Shown: positions 21,043-31,124, numbered from the stretch's first letter. The stretch is 64,000 nt of DNA from Pseudoalteromonas sp. SMS1 (GCF_021530565.1 NZ_JAKGBI010000013.1:124001-188000); one strand, 5' to 3'. Notes: generated by a model from the letters alone, not told the origin. Translations and numbers: made by a program.

Positions 21043-22068
21043 ATGGGTAACCCTTTGAACTATAGCTTCAAGAGTGCACTTTTCCTATTTATCGGGTTTA
21101 GTGTTTTTGCTGGGATTGTGAATCTATTGATTATTGTTAGTAGTTATACAAATAAAGACGAACATGAATTTTGGATGATACACACGTATGAAGTAATTGA
21201 CTTGGTAAACCAGCTAAAGGTGCAGATAAAAAGTGCTGAAACAGGTCAAAGAGGGTTCCTGCTGACCGAAGACCTAGAATATTTAGCGCCATACCGACAA
21301 GGTATTAATTTAAGCTTAAATACTTTTGAAGCGCTAAAATTAAAAACGAGGGACAATCCGACCCAGCAAAAAAGGCTAATGGAACTTAGCGAAATCTTAA
21401 ATAGGAAGTTTTCTGAACTGGAGCAGACAATTCAGTTTATAGAAAAGGGGGCAAAGCATGAAACTGAAAAATTAGTAAAGACAAATATTGGCCGTCACTT
21501 GATGGAAGAGATTGAGCTTATTTTATTAGCGTTTGAACAAGAAGAGAGAAACCTGCTTGATAAACGCACTCGAGAGTATGTTGATGCAAAAAAATTGCAC
21601 ACGGCTTCGATTCTTGCTCTAGAGTTCGTGCATGTTGTGTTGATAATCTGGTTAATTTACTCTATCCGAGACAAAGTACTTAAGCCCATCAGGGTGCTGG
21701 GTTTGTACATAAAGCATTACCCAGAGTCTGAAAAGTTTGAGATAGCACAGGATAATAACTGTATTGAGGTGAGTGAGCTCGCGCAGGGTATTAAAAGCCG
21801 CTGCCAAGAGAGTGAAAAACTTATTTCTCAACTTAAGCAAAGTGAAAAAAAGACTATGGAGGATTTGCAAGCAATTACTGAGTTATCAATAGAACACAGC
21901 AGGCAAAGCGAACTCTCTATTAGAAATTTGATTCCAATGCTACAAAAACACAAGGAAGACCATGAATCAACAAGCAGTAAAGACATTGATGATATGCTGA
22001 AGCTTGCCATTACCGCCAACGCGTCTGTTAAGGACTTATGTATTTATTTGGAAAATAAACCAAAATAG
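21043..22068 (+). CDS. CHASE3-domain membrane protein without a kinase domain
   Basis: The 341 residues hold TM1 (about 11-33), a helical periplasmic CHASE3 domain with the hallmark SAETGQRGFLLTEDLEYLAPY, TM2 (about 187-207), and a C-terminal helical/coiled-coil region (KSRCQESEKLISQLKQSEKK and following). CHASE3 normally sits in front of kinases or cyclases. Here no HisKA or ATPase follows, so the protein may be a sensor subunit acting on a neighbouring kinase or regulator. It follows the OmpR-type gene by 109 bases. Confidence 0.8.
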   Translation: MGNPLNYSFKSALFLFIGFSVFAGIVNLLIIVSSYTNKDEHEFWMIHTYEVIDLVNQLKVQIKSAETGQRGFLLTEDLEYLAPYRQGINLSLNTFEALKLKTRDNPTQQKRLMELSEILNRKFSELEQTIQFIEKGAKHETEKLVKTNIGRHLMEEIELILLAFEQEERNLLDKRTREYVDAKKLHTASILALEFVHVVLIIWLIYSIRDKVLKPIRVLGLYIKHYPESEKFEIAQDNNCIEVSELAQGIKSRCQESEKLISQLKQSEKKTMEDLQAITELSIEHSRQSELSIRNLIPMLQKHKEDHESTSSKDIDDMLKLAITANASVKDLCIYLENKPK

Positions 22069-22178
22069 TCTGACTGAGCTTGAGTGAATGCAACTGTATT
22101 CAACTGTTATTCGGTTGAAAAGCTAACTGGCTAGGTGCTATTCAACGTCAATTTAAAACAGCTATATTACGATCTACC

Positions 22179-23246
22179 TCAAGTTCTCCGTTTAGATTCG
22201 TCAAATTGCTCAAGTATATTTTGCAATTCGGACTCTATTTCATAACTTGTTTCCATTAGCGCATCGGATTTATTTTGAGCGCGCTCAATTAAGGATAATA
22301 ATTGTGCCTCTGTTTGCTGTGAAAGCTCATGACCTAGTTCAAATGAAGCGAATACTTGATTTAACTCTGTTTCAAGGTTATCGATAATATTAACTACGCC
22401 AGATTTTATGGCGGCGTTTTTATTTTTGTAGTTATCTAGCGTATTACTTAAGCTAATTTCTGTCATTACCCTGATAATGCAACTTTCTATACCGTCCATC
22501 AAATAAGCGATATAATCCTTCATTACGCCACGCTTACTTGTGTCACAAGGCATGTTTTTAACTAACACACTACAGTATTGCCAGTTAAATGCGGCGCGAT
22601 TACTTCCAAATTCCATAATACGTTTGGCGTTTTTTAATGAGCTGAGTAAGCTAACATCAATATTGTTTCGTACTTTATTGTCAAAAAATACTATCTCCTC
22701 TTGATTGATTCTAAAAGCGAGTGATGTCCGTAAACCAAATGAACGGGTTGTGTTAAAAATGGCGTTTGCAAGTTGACTGTAAGTTCTGCATTGTTGGGTC
22801 TGTTTATAAAATTGAATAATCGTGCCAAGGGAAGCAATGTCAGATAAAGCTTGAATTGCAATTTCATCTGCATCACTACTTGTTTGCTGTGCATAAGATA
22901 GCAGTGTGTTGATCTTCTTTATCAGTTCTGTGGGCTCAGCTGGTTTTGCAATAAAGTCATTGCCCCCAGAGTCATAAGCTTTGAGCCTTTCTTCAATTGA
23001 ACATAGATTAGATAGAAACAAAATGGGCATTTGGTGCCCCTCTAAACGGATTGAATAGGTTGCTTCATAACCATTTATTCCAGGCATCTGGATATCCATA
23101 ATGATTAAATCTGGTTTAAATGAATTTACGGACTCGAGCGCTAGCTCACCGCTTTCAACTGTTTCAATTTCAAAGTGTCCTGAGAGCGTTTTTTTCTGAT
23201 ATTCAAGGGCGAAGTCGTCATCATCAACGATTAGTATTTTGTTCAT
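22179..23246 (-). CDS. Response regulator, paralog of the one at 18997, unnamed output domain
   Basis: The 355-residue protein has an N-terminal receiver (ILIVDDDDFALEYQKKTL, phospho-Asp in LIIMDIQMPGINGYEA, Lys in FIAKPAEP). The C-terminal region opens with TIIQFYKQTQQCRTYSQL and matches the corresponding region of the 18997 gene (FY...C...., LANAIF, FRI/FRL). The C-terminal end is predicted coiled coil. GGTGA supports the ATG at 23246. It lies 4 bases after the REC-EAL gene, so the two are probably cotranscribed. Confidence 0.85.
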   Translation of the reverse strand: MNKILIVDDDDFALEYQKKTLSGHFEIETVESGELALESVNSFKPDLIIMDIQMPGINGYEATYSIRLEGHQMPILFLSNLCSIEERLKAYDSGGNDFIAKPAEPTELIKKINTLLSYAQQTSSDADEIAIQALSDIASLGTIIQFYKQTQQCRTYSQLANAIFNTTRSFGLRTSLAFRINQEEIVFFDNKVRNNIDVSLLSSLKNAKRIMEFGSNRAAFNWQYCSVLVKNMPCDTSKRGVMKDYIAYLMDGIESCIIRVMTEISLSNTLDNYKNKNAAIKSGVVNIIDNLETELNQVFASFELGHELSQQTEAQLLSLIERAQNKSDALMETSYEIESELQNILEQFDESKRRT

Positions 23247-23250
23247 ATAT

Positions 23251-24513
23251 TCACCGTGTTGTGTGTTCATCGATCCAATGGACAAAGTCTCTGAAGGGCA
23301 GTGGCTTGGACACTAAGTATCCTTGTGCAAGATCACATTGAAGGTTTTTAGCAAGCTCCCAATCAGCATTCGTTTCAACACCCTCTGCAACAACTTGCAT
23401 ATTGAGTGTTTTCGCGAGGCTTACACTTGACTCAATAATTGCTTTACTTGTTTTATTGTTGGTGGCATCGCTGACAAATTGGCGATCAACTTTCAGTTCA
23501 GTAAAGGGAATTTTTTTTAATTGCTCAAAGCTTGAATAACCGGTACCAAAATCATCGATGCTTAAGCCGAAACCTTTCAATCTTAGGCGTAAAAGTACAT
23601 CGAGTGTAGAGACGAGGTTCTGAATTAACCTGCTTTCTGTTAGTTCCAATGTTATGTTGTTACAGCAAATCCCGTGCATTTTCGCGAGATCTTCTATTTG
23701 TTCAGGTAAATCAATGGCGCAAAGACTGTCAGTAGAGAGGTTAATGGATATATGCAGGTCACTGTGACCATGAATACTTGAAAGCTCTTTAAATTGTGGC
23801 AGTGCTTGACGAAACATACTTCGGGTGACAGCATCAATCATGCCTGTTTCTTCAGCCAATGCAATAAACGAAGCTGGGCTGACAATACCTCTGGTAGGGT
23901 GTACCCACCTTGCAAGCACTTCTACTGATTTTAATCGTTTGGTCGAAAACGCTAATTGGGGTTGATAAAAAGGCACGATTTTATCGTTCGCTATGGCATC
24001 TTTTAACTCTTCTAAGCTGATATCATCATTCGATGGAGGAATGTTAGGCGTTGTTTCTTCGAAAAGTTGATTAAGTTTTTGTGTTAAAATATCGATGGTA
24101 ATCGGTTTGGGGATAGCGCCTAAAACTCTGATATGTTGCGCACCAGCGAGCGCTGCTGTGGTGTCCAGGACACGCTGATCTTGGCCGCTTAACAATATAA
24201 CTGCCCCATTAAATTGGTACTCTGATAGGTGCCTGAGTACTTCCACACCATCCATATCGGGCATAATTAAATCGATAATAATCAATTCAAAGCACTCGCC
24301 GTTTTGCACACGTTTAACAGCGTTAACACCACTTGCTTCAACTTGGATATTCTTAACACCAAGTTGATTAAACTCGTGAATTAGCATGTCATGAACGAAA
24401 TCATCATCGTCTATTACAAGCACATTGAGTGTCTCAAATTGATTTTTTAGCGCCAAAGATACGAGCCCCTTAGTAGTAATAATAGATTGATACTGAGCTA
24501 AGCATTGTGACAA
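23251..24513 (-). CDS. Receiver-EAL cyclic-di-GMP phosphodiesterase
   Basis: The 420 residues have a receiver domain (VLVIDDDDFVHDMLIHEF, phospho-Asp in LIIIDLIMPDMDG) joined to an EAL domain that cleaves c-di-GMP to pGpG. Catalytic features are present: the signature reads EVL (SVEVLARW), plus INLS, LELTESRL, DDFGTGYSSFEQLKK, LKVDRQFV, VVAEGVET and AQGYLVSKPLP, so activity is expected. The start appears to be TTG at 24513 preceded by AGAGGA. The gene is divergent from the substrate-binding protein and leads the regulator at 22179. Confidence 0.9.
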   Translation of the reverse strand: MSQCLAQYQSIITTKGLVSLALKNQFETLNVLVIDDDDFVHDMLIHEFNQLGVKNIQVEASGVNAVKRVQNGECFELIIIDLIMPDMDGVEVLRHLSEYQFNGAVILLSGQDQRVLDTTAALAGAQHIRVLGAIPKPITIDILTQKLNQLFEETTPNIPPSNDDISLEELKDAIANDKIVPFYQPQLAFSTKRLKSVEVLARWVHPTRGIVSPASFIALAEETGMIDAVTRSMFRQALPQFKELSSIHGHSDLHISINLSTDSLCAIDLPEQIEDLAKMHGICCNNITLELTESRLIQNLVSTLDVLLRLRLKGFGLSIDDFGTGYSSFEQLKKIPFTELKVDRQFVSDATNNKTSKAIIESSVSLAKTLNMQVVAEGVETNADWELAKNLQCDLAQGYLVSKPLPFRDFVHWIDEHTTR

Positions 24514-24634
24514 TACCTTAATCCTCTAAAGCATAGAGTAGTTAGTGACATTTATCCAAAAGTAGGCAAAAAGCTCAGCTTTATTGGTCTACACTATTTT
24601 TAATTACCAAGTAGTTAAAAATAGTGTGAATTCG

Positions 24635-25588
24635 ATGGGGAAAAAGTATTTTTTGCTATTTTTGCTCATTTGCATAGTAGCAGCCAGTCAAATTGGATGT
24701 TTTGAATTAAACAAAAAAACGATCAGGGTGGGGACTAATATATGGCCCGGATACGAGACATTGCACTTAGCAAAGCATTTGGGATTTATACCAAATAACA
24801 TAAAGTTAATAGAGTTAATGTCTGCTACTGATGTCATGGAGGCCTTTCGTCTCAATAGATTAGAAGTTGCGGCACTAACAATGGATGAGGCCATGACACT
24901 CGTTGCTGAAGGCATTGATTTGAGTGTTTTTTTAGTTATGGATGTTTCAAATGGAGGGGACAAGCTTATAGCACGTGCGGACATCATTAAATTACCTGAT
25001 CTTAAAGGAAAAACAATTGCATATGAGCAAACTGCTTTAGGCGCATTAATGTTGCATGAGGTGATGCATGCTAGCGAGTTGAATATTGAAGATGTGACAC
25101 TTGTCCATTTAAAAATCAATCAACAGCTTGAGGCCTTTGCAAATGGCTCAGTAGATGCGCTAATAACCTTTGAGCCTGTAGCGACCCAATTGCTTCAGTT
25201 TAATGGTGAAGTTATATTTGATAGTTCACATATCCCCAATACAATTGTTGATGTACTGGTAGCCAGAAAAGATACCCTCAGAAATCATCGAAACCTGATT
25301 AAAATACTCGTAAATGGGCAATCAAAAGCGCTGAGCGCTATTGCTGATAGCAGAACGATGAGCTTAGAGATCATGTCGAAGAGAATGGGGCTTACAGCTG
25401 AGCAACTAAATATTGCTATGCGAGGGATCCACTATCCAAGCATAATTGAAAATCAAACACTTCTTAAAAGTAACAGTGATTTATATGACACTGTAGAGCG
25501 GTTAAATGCGATATTGTTTAACGCTAACATTATTGATCGACCCGTCGACCCTAACCTGTTTTTTGATGACACTTTCGTAAAACCATGA
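24635..25588 (+). CDS. Periplasmic substrate-binding protein (NMT1/SsuA-like), likely sensor partner of the next gene
   Basis: The 317-residue product begins with a hydrophobic export segment (YFLLFLLICIVAASQIGC) whose last Cys could be a lipoprotein site, although the -3 residue is atypical. The mature part resembles ABC-type substrate-binding proteins of the NMT1/THI5/SsuA group (RVGTNIWPGYETLHLAKHLG, DLKGKTIAYEQTALGALML, NGSVDALITFEPVATQL). No permease or ATPase gene is nearby. Instead the stop overlaps the start of a hybrid kinase (ATGA), so it probably presents a ligand to that kinase. The start at 24635 is chosen for the signal sequence. Confidence 0.82.
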   Translation: MGKKYFLLFLLICIVAASQIGCFELNKKTIRVGTNIWPGYETLHLAKHLGFIPNNIKLIELMSATDVMEAFRLNRLEVAALTMDEAMTLVAEGIDLSVFLVMDVSNGGDKLIARADIIKLPDLKGKTIAYEQTALGALMLHEVMHASELNIEDVTLVHLKINQQLEAFANGSVDALITFEPVATQLLQFNGEVIFDSSHIPNTIVDVLVARKDTLRNHRNLIKILVNGQSKALSAIADSRTMSLEIMSKRMGLTAEQLNIAMRGIHYPSIIENQTLLKSNSDLYDTVERLNAILFNANIIDRPVDPNLFFDDTFVKP

Positions 25589-28500
25589 GAATTCCACTCG
25601 CAACAAGCTCAATCGTCGTATGGGTGCCATTATGCACTGCGTTGATTTTTATGATTTCTATTTTGACCGGAATGAGCCTAACTTACCTTGGGAGTAGCAA
25701 GGTATCAGAAGAAAACAGCCTATCTCAGATAAGCTATGTATTGTTGTCTTTAAAAAACAAGGCTGAGCAAGAAGCGTTCAGATCAGGGGGGAGTGCTTTA
25801 AATCATGAAACTTCAATTATAGGGACTATACCAGCAGTGGATGACGTGGTTGTAACAGATGATAAAGGCATCATTTGGGCATCAAACCGATACAGTACAA
25901 GGGGAAAGCCTCTTTTAGGAATTGCTTCTTATATGTCAGAAGCTGACATTAGAAAAACCCAGATGTATAAATCTGTCCAGCTCCACTATTCGCCTGACAA
26001 GCAGTTAGTTGAAGCGACATTGAGTTTTATTTGGCCTTCTGAAAATGAAATTAGGTCTAGCCGAAGGGGCATTATTTATCTGAAGTATGATTTGAGTTAC
26101 GACAAGCTACATCTATCAGAATTCATTTCGCATCAACTGGTATTTATAGGGCTACTGGGGTTGGTATTGGTAATTTTTGTAATGGCGCTTTTACGTAACT
26201 ACTTTGTAGATCCAATTAAGCAGCTCATTGTACAAGCATCAGCTTTGGCTGAGGGGAATTATTCTAAAAAGATTGAAGTACAAGGGGCAAAGGAAATACG
26301 AACGCTAGCTAAAGCGTTTGTTCAGATGCGTTCAGCCATATCTTCGCATATTGACGAATTGGATGACGTAAGAACTCAGCTGGAAAAGAGGGTTCAGCTA
26401 AGAACAGCAGAGTTGAATAGTCTCAACTTGAATTATAGATATGCACAAAGCATGGCTAAGTTAGGGCATTGGTCTCTAGAGTTATCATCGGGGGTGTGTG
26501 AGCTTTCCAATGAGGCGAGAGAGATACTCGGCATTGAAAACTCAGAATCTACTGGTTATGCAAAATGGATTTTTGGCAACGTGGAAAAAGACGATGACAA
26601 AAATACCGAGTTGTTAGCTGATTTGCTAGCCCATGAATGGGAGTTCTATGACGTCAACTATAGCATTACTGTCAATGGCGAGGTGCGCTATATCCGTATG
26701 GTTGCCGAGCGTGTATTTGACTCACTATTCAAACAAGTAAAGATCACAGGCATTGTTCAGGATGTAACGGATGTGAAGCAAAAAGAATTATCCTTACTAG
26801 AAAGTGAAGCAAAAATGCGTGCCATCGTTGATACTGCTGCGGACCCGATAATTGTTATTGATACTCAGGGGGTAATTCAAGAGTTTAGCCCGTCTGCGAG
26901 TGAAGTTTTTGGATATAAAAAAAGTGAAGTATTAGGTAAAAATCTAAAAATATTAATGCCTGAGCCTACGAGAAGTGAGCACGATGGATATTTAGAAAAG
27001 TATAAAAAAACGGGTATACGTAATGTAGTAGACAACAAAAGAGAAGTTACAGCGCTAAGAAAAAACGGCAAAAAGTTCCCAATTGATTTAGCAGTTACAG
27101 AGACTAAAATTGCCGGGAGAGGGTACTTTACCGCGATTATTAGAGATATTACGCAACGAAAAGAAGCAGAAGAGGTACTCTTGGAGGCCATGAAAGCTGC
27201 GCAAAGTGCCACTGTTGCAAAATCTACTTTTTTGGCCAACATGTCTCATGAAATTCGCACGCCTATGAATGCAATTGTAGGTTTGTGTAGTTTGATGTTT
27301 GATACACAACTGTCTGAAAAGCAGCTGGGGTATTTAACTAAGTTGACTCACGCTTCTGATGGTTTATTGAATATCATCAACGATATTTTAGATATATCTA
27401 AGATAGAGTCAGGGAAGTTAGAGATTGATCATATCCCCTTTCGTCTAGAAGATGTTGTGGACTTAGCTTGCGATATTATCTCCTGTAGAACTCAAGAAAA
27501 AAACATCGATTTTCATGTTGAACTATCAAGCACCGTGCCTACAGGGCTCATTGGTGATCCGGTTCGTTTGGGGCAAATACTGATTAACTTATTAGGGAAT
27601 GCTGTAAAGTTCACGCCTAAAAAGGGAAAAATAGTTTTAAAGATCGAAGTTGACACATTAACCGACACACAGGTCATATTATTGGTGTCGGTGTTAGATA
27701 CTGGGATTGGCATTGCCAAAGATAAACAAGATAAACTCTTTTCTGTGTTCACTCAGGCAGATATATCGACGACGAGAGAATTTGGAGGGACAGGTTTAGG
27801 TTTGGCTATTTGCCGTAATCTTGTTTCAATGATGGGAGGGCAGATTGGCCTTGAAAGCGAAGAGGGAACTGGGAGTCGCTTTTTCTTTACTGTTAGTGTT
27901 ACAAGACAACAAGGAACGCCATCTCCAAGAAAGCAAATAGATAATCCTGTAGATAAAAAAGTGTATTTAAACCAAGCTAAGCTAATAAGTGATATTGACA
28001 TTCTTCTCGTTGAGGACAATGACATAAATATGGAAATAGCGGTAGAGCTTATGACTGGAGTTGGCCTAAAAGTAGTAACGGCCACCAATGGTAGTGAAGC
28101 GATTATTATGCTTAATGACAATCCAAATATAGGTTTGGTACTGATGGACTGTCAAATGCCTATTTTGGACGGATATAGGGCAACCGAGTTGATTAGGCAG
28201 GACGGAAGGTTTAAGGACCTTCCAATCATCGCGCTGACAGCGAACGTTATGCCTGAAGATATAAAAAAAATTGAGTTAAGTGGAATGAATGGACTTCTGG
28301 CTAAGCCATTGAATGTTGACAAACTATTTCAGTTGATATTTGCAGAACTGAGTCTAGTAAAACAACTCCCTGTGGAACAAGAGACTGATTCAGCAGCAGT
28401 ATTAAAATCAGGGGTTAATTTTGATTTGGGGTTAAAACAAGTAAACGGTGATATCGAATTTTATAAAAAAATGAATGATAAGTTTCGGACTAAACAATGT

Positions 28501-28752
28501 GATTTTGCACAAAGGTTTAAATCACTTGTTGAACAGTCAAAATTTGACGAAGCCAAAAGGGAGGCACATACCCTGAAAGGGCAAGCTGCTTATTTAGGTT
28601 GTATTTCGGTGTCAGCACAGGCTGCTACGTTAGAGGAACAGACTGTAGAGCAGTGTAACTGGCGTGCAATTGAACCAGAAGTAAAGAAGTTAACAGAGCT
28701 AATCGACGATGCTTTAAAGGAAGCGGAGCGGTACTTTAAGGCGAATGAATAA
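25585..28752 (+). CDS. Hybrid histidine kinase: HAMP-PAS-PAS-HisKA-HATPase-REC-HPt
   Basis: Inner-membrane phosphorelay kinase of 1055 residues. TM1 (about 10-32) and TM2 (about 186-206) bracket a periplasmic region of about 150 residues; HAMP follows, then two PAS domains (near GHWSLELSSGVCELSNEARE and ADPIIVIDTQGVIQEFSPSA). The H-box is FLANMSHEIRTPMNAIVGL, the ATPase domain shows NLLGNAVKFT, DTGIGIA and GGTGLGLAIC, the receiver has VEDNDINM and LMDCQMPILDG, and a C-terminal HPt carries EAHTLKGQAAYLG. All relay residues are present. It is translationally coupled to the substrate-binding protein upstream. Confidence 0.93.
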   Translation: MRIPLATSSIVVWVPLCTALIFMISILTGMSLTYLGSSKVSEENSLSQISYVLLSLKNKAEQEAFRSGGSALNHETSIIGTIPAVDDVVVTDDKGIIWASNRYSTRGKPLLGIASYMSEADIRKTQMYKSVQLHYSPDKQLVEATLSFIWPSENEIRSSRRGIIYLKYDLSYDKLHLSEFISHQLVFIGLLGLVLVIFVMALLRNYFVDPIKQLIVQASALAEGNYSKKIEVQGAKEIRTLAKAFVQMRSAISSHIDELDDVRTQLEKRVQLRTAELNSLNLNYRYAQSMAKLGHWSLELSSGVCELSNEAREILGIENSESTGYAKWIFGNVEKDDDKNTELLADLLAHEWEFYDVNYSITVNGEVRYIRMVAERVFDSLFKQVKITGIVQDVTDVKQKELSLLESEAKMRAIVDTAADPIIVIDTQGVIQEFSPSASEVFGYKKSEVLGKNLKILMPEPTRSEHDGYLEKYKKTGIRNVVDNKREVTALRKNGKKFPIDLAVTETKIAGRGYFTAIIRDITQRKEAEEVLLEAMKAAQSATVAKSTFLANMSHEIRTPMNAIVGLCSLMFDTQLSEKQLGYLTKLTHASDGLLNIINDILDISKIESGKLEIDHIPFRLEDVVDLACDIISCRTQEKNIDFHVELSSTVPTGLIGDPVRLGQILINLLGNAVKFTPKKGKIVLKIEVDTLTDTQVILLVSVLDTGIGIAKDKQDKLFSVFTQADISTTREFGGTGLGLAICRNLVSMMGGQIGLESEEGTGSRFFFTVSVTRQQGTPSPRKQIDNPVDKKVYLNQAKLISDIDILLVEDNDINMEIAVELMTGVGLKVVTATNGSEAIIMLNDNPNIGLVLMDCQMPILDGYRATELIRQDGRFKDLPIIALTANVMPEDIKKIELSGMNGLLAKPLNVDKLFQLIFAELSLVKQLPVEQETDSAAVLKSGVNFDLGLKQVNGDIEFYKKMNDKFRTKQCDFAQRFKSLVEQSKFDEAKREAHTLKGQAAYLGCISVSAQAATLEEQTVEQCNWRAIEPEVKKLTELIDDALKEAERYFKANE

Positions 28753-28877
28753 GGTACATTGGAGGCAAGTGTTCAAATGAAATTAATGTTTCTATTAGTT
28801 ACATAACTATTTCATTTTTACTCATAAGCTGGCGCCAAAGATTGAAAACCAATGACGCCAAACATGTCAACTTAAGA

Positions 28878-31067
28878 TCAGAAACGATATTTTAAATTGG
28901 CAGTCACAGTACGGCGCTGTCCATAGAAACAATCACCACGCACTAAGCAACTTGTAATTACTGTCTTGTCAGTCAAATTGTCGATGTTTAGACTTAACTC
29001 ATAGTCACCAAAATCATAGCCGATCATCATATCGTAAAGTGTGAAGTTCTCTGTCGTAAGTGCTTTATGGTAATCGAACCCACCTACGTTAACCGAACGA
29101 CTACCATCGAAGGTTTTACCAACATAGCGAATGCCCGCACCAAATTTGAGACCTTCAACAAGGTTGTCGGCACGATAGGTAGCCCAGACTGAAGCTAAGT
29201 GTTCAGGCGTTGCAGAAAGTGGTGCGTCATCAGTTGCAATTGCGCCCACAGCGCCTTGCAGGGCTGCTGCTCTTAGGGCTGGATCTTGAATCGCAAAAGC
29301 GCTTCCTAATATAGCTTCCGGTGACTCTGGCGTGGTGTCATTTTCAGTTGTTGTATAAGCGTAGGACGCATATACGTCAAAATGTTCCCATTCTAATTGA
29401 GCTTCTAATTCAAAACCGTCAATTGAAACTTCGCCATCTTGTAAATGCAGTGTAGGAGATACGCGACGAATATGATTTTTGTCTTTTATATGAAATACAC
29501 TTGCTGTGATCAAGTGTTCAGTACCAGCTGGTTGATATTTAACACCATATTCAAATTGTTCACCTTCTTTCGGTTTATAAGCACCACCTTGTGGTTTTAA
29601 GTCGTATAAAGGTTGGAATGACTCAGAGTAACTGGCGTATGGTGATAGCCCATTTTCAAACAGATATAATGCACCGATACGTCCGGTCGTCGCGCTTTGG
29701 CTATCAGATTTTCCTGACGTTTTCGTATCTACGTTGTCATGACGAAGTGCAGTATTGACGACCAGCCCACCATATTCAAAAGTTGCTTGGACATAGCCAC
29801 CAAGTTGTGTGTCCACTTTATTTGGTGCATCAACGGTCACTTTCGTCGGCAACGTGTCAGCTTTGCCATAGACGGGAGTGTACAAATCTAAAAGGCTGCT
29901 CACTGCGCCGCGCTGAGTGTCAGCATCTGTTTTAGCATCTTGATAGTCGATCCCCGCAACTAGGTTGATCTCCAAGTCACCAAAGTCAATATATTGATGT
30001 ACTTGAATATCGCTTAACAGGCTAGTGGCATCACCGTCTGTCATACTATAGATGCGACTAATTGAACGCTTGTCTTCCTGGAATGCAGGAGGCCAAGAGA
30101 AAATAGTACGATATTCTGAGGAACTGTCGCTAAAGCGTGTAGACCAAGTGATGTGTGTATTCTCAGAAATACTGTGTTCTAAAATGGTAGTTAATGCAAA
30201 TTGCTCTGTGTCGTACCGGTCCCAACCTGGTTCACTGACAAATCGTTCACTCGGGATCTGACCGAACTGTGCGGGCTTAATTGTCCCTTCATGTGGAAAA
30301 AATTGAGTGGAAGAGCCTGATTCATTTTTTTGCATGTTTGCAAGTACAGTAAAGCGTGTGTCGCTGTTGATATCCCATGCAAAACTTGGGGCAAAAACTA
30401 AGGTATTGTCATCGACAAAATCAGTTTGTGTACCGCTGTCGCGGTAAACACCGACGACACGTGTTTGAAATTCTTGATTGCTTCCAAATGATGTATTGTA
30501 ATCGCCAGCGACTTGCACTCTGTCGTAATTACCCACTTGCGCCCAAAGCTCACCTTGGGTTTCAGTATGCGGTCGTTTTGAAACCGAATTTACAATACCG
30601 CCAGTTGAACCTTGGCCGTAAAGTACCGATGAAGGGCCTTTTAATATTTCAACGCGTTCAACTGTGTATGGATTAACTCGAGTGTTATTGTAGTGACCAA
30701 ATTGCATTTGCAACCCATCCACATATACGAGTGGGTCGACACCACGAATTTTCGACCAATCGCCGCGTGTATCTACGCCGTAAGGGCCATTGTAAACACC
30801 TGCAACGTAACCGATCGCATCTTGAAGCGTCTCAGCGCCGAGATCTGAAATACGTTGTGCAGTTAAGACTGATACCGATACGGGTGTCTTTGTAATGGGC
30901 ACATCTGATTTTGATGCACTTGCACTGACATATGAAATCAAACCCTTGGGACTAACTTCGATGACTTCGAGATCTTTATTTTTTTTGTCATCAGCGATTG
31001 CCGTTGTAGATAAGGCAAGTGCAACAGCAGACAGAAGAGCTGGGTATTTTTTGTTAAATGAGCGCAT
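28878..31067 (-). CDS. TonB-dependent siderophore receptor (FhuA/FpvA type)
   Basis: Outer-membrane receptor of 729 residues importing a ferric siderophore with energy from TonB-ExbBD. It has a signal peptide (LLSAVALALSTTAIA-DD), a TonB-box-like segment near LEVIEVSP, and a plug domain (TPVSVSVLTAQRI, TLQDAIGYVAGVYNG, VERVEILKGPSSVLYGQGS, GGIVNSVSKRP). The 22-strand barrel ends in an aromatic residue (LKYRF). The segment GFELEAQLEWEHFDVYASYA is typical of siderophore receptors. AGGGA precedes the ATG, and a Fur-like site lies in the upstream region, so iron repression is likely. The actual siderophore is unknown. Confidence 0.92.
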   Translation of the reverse strand: MRSFNKKYPALLSAVALALSTTAIADDKKNKDLEVIEVSPKGLISYVSASASKSDVPITKTPVSVSVLTAQRISDLGAETLQDAIGYVAGVYNGPYGVDTRGDWSKIRGVDPLVYVDGLQMQFGHYNNTRVNPYTVERVEILKGPSSVLYGQGSTGGIVNSVSKRPHTETQGELWAQVGNYDRVQVAGDYNTSFGSNQEFQTRVVGVYRDSGTQTDFVDDNTLVFAPSFAWDINSDTRFTVLANMQKNESGSSTQFFPHEGTIKPAQFGQIPSERFVSEPGWDRYDTEQFALTTILEHSISENTHITWSTRFSDSSSEYRTIFSWPPAFQEDKRSISRIYSMTDGDATSLLSDIQVHQYIDFGDLEINLVAGIDYQDAKTDADTQRGAVSSLLDLYTPVYGKADTLPTKVTVDAPNKVDTQLGGYVQATFEYGGLVVNTALRHDNVDTKTSGKSDSQSATTGRIGALYLFENGLSPYASYSESFQPLYDLKPQGGAYKPKEGEQFEYGVKYQPAGTEHLITASVFHIKDKNHIRRVSPTLHLQDGEVSIDGFELEAQLEWEHFDVYASYAYTTTENDTTPESPEAILGSAFAIQDPALRAAALQGAVGAIATDDAPLSATPEHLASVWATYRADNLVEGLKFGAGIRYVGKTFDGSRSVNVGGFDYHKALTTENFTLYDMMIGYDFGDYELSLNIDNLTDKTVITSCLVRGDCFYGQRRTVTANLKYRF

Positions 31068-31109
31068 GTTTTTCCCTAATAAAAATTATCGCGCAAATAC
31101 TATTGAAAA

Positions 31110-31124
31110 TAGAAATGATTATCA
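31110..31124 (-). promoter_or_regulatory. Candidate Fur box upstream of the siderophore receptor
   Basis: Read on the minus strand the 15-mer TGATAATCATTTCTA agrees with the 7-1-7 Fur consensus (TGATAATnATTATCA) at 11 of 14 positions, with a perfect left half, 43 bases upstream of the receptor ATG. Confidence 0.6.
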
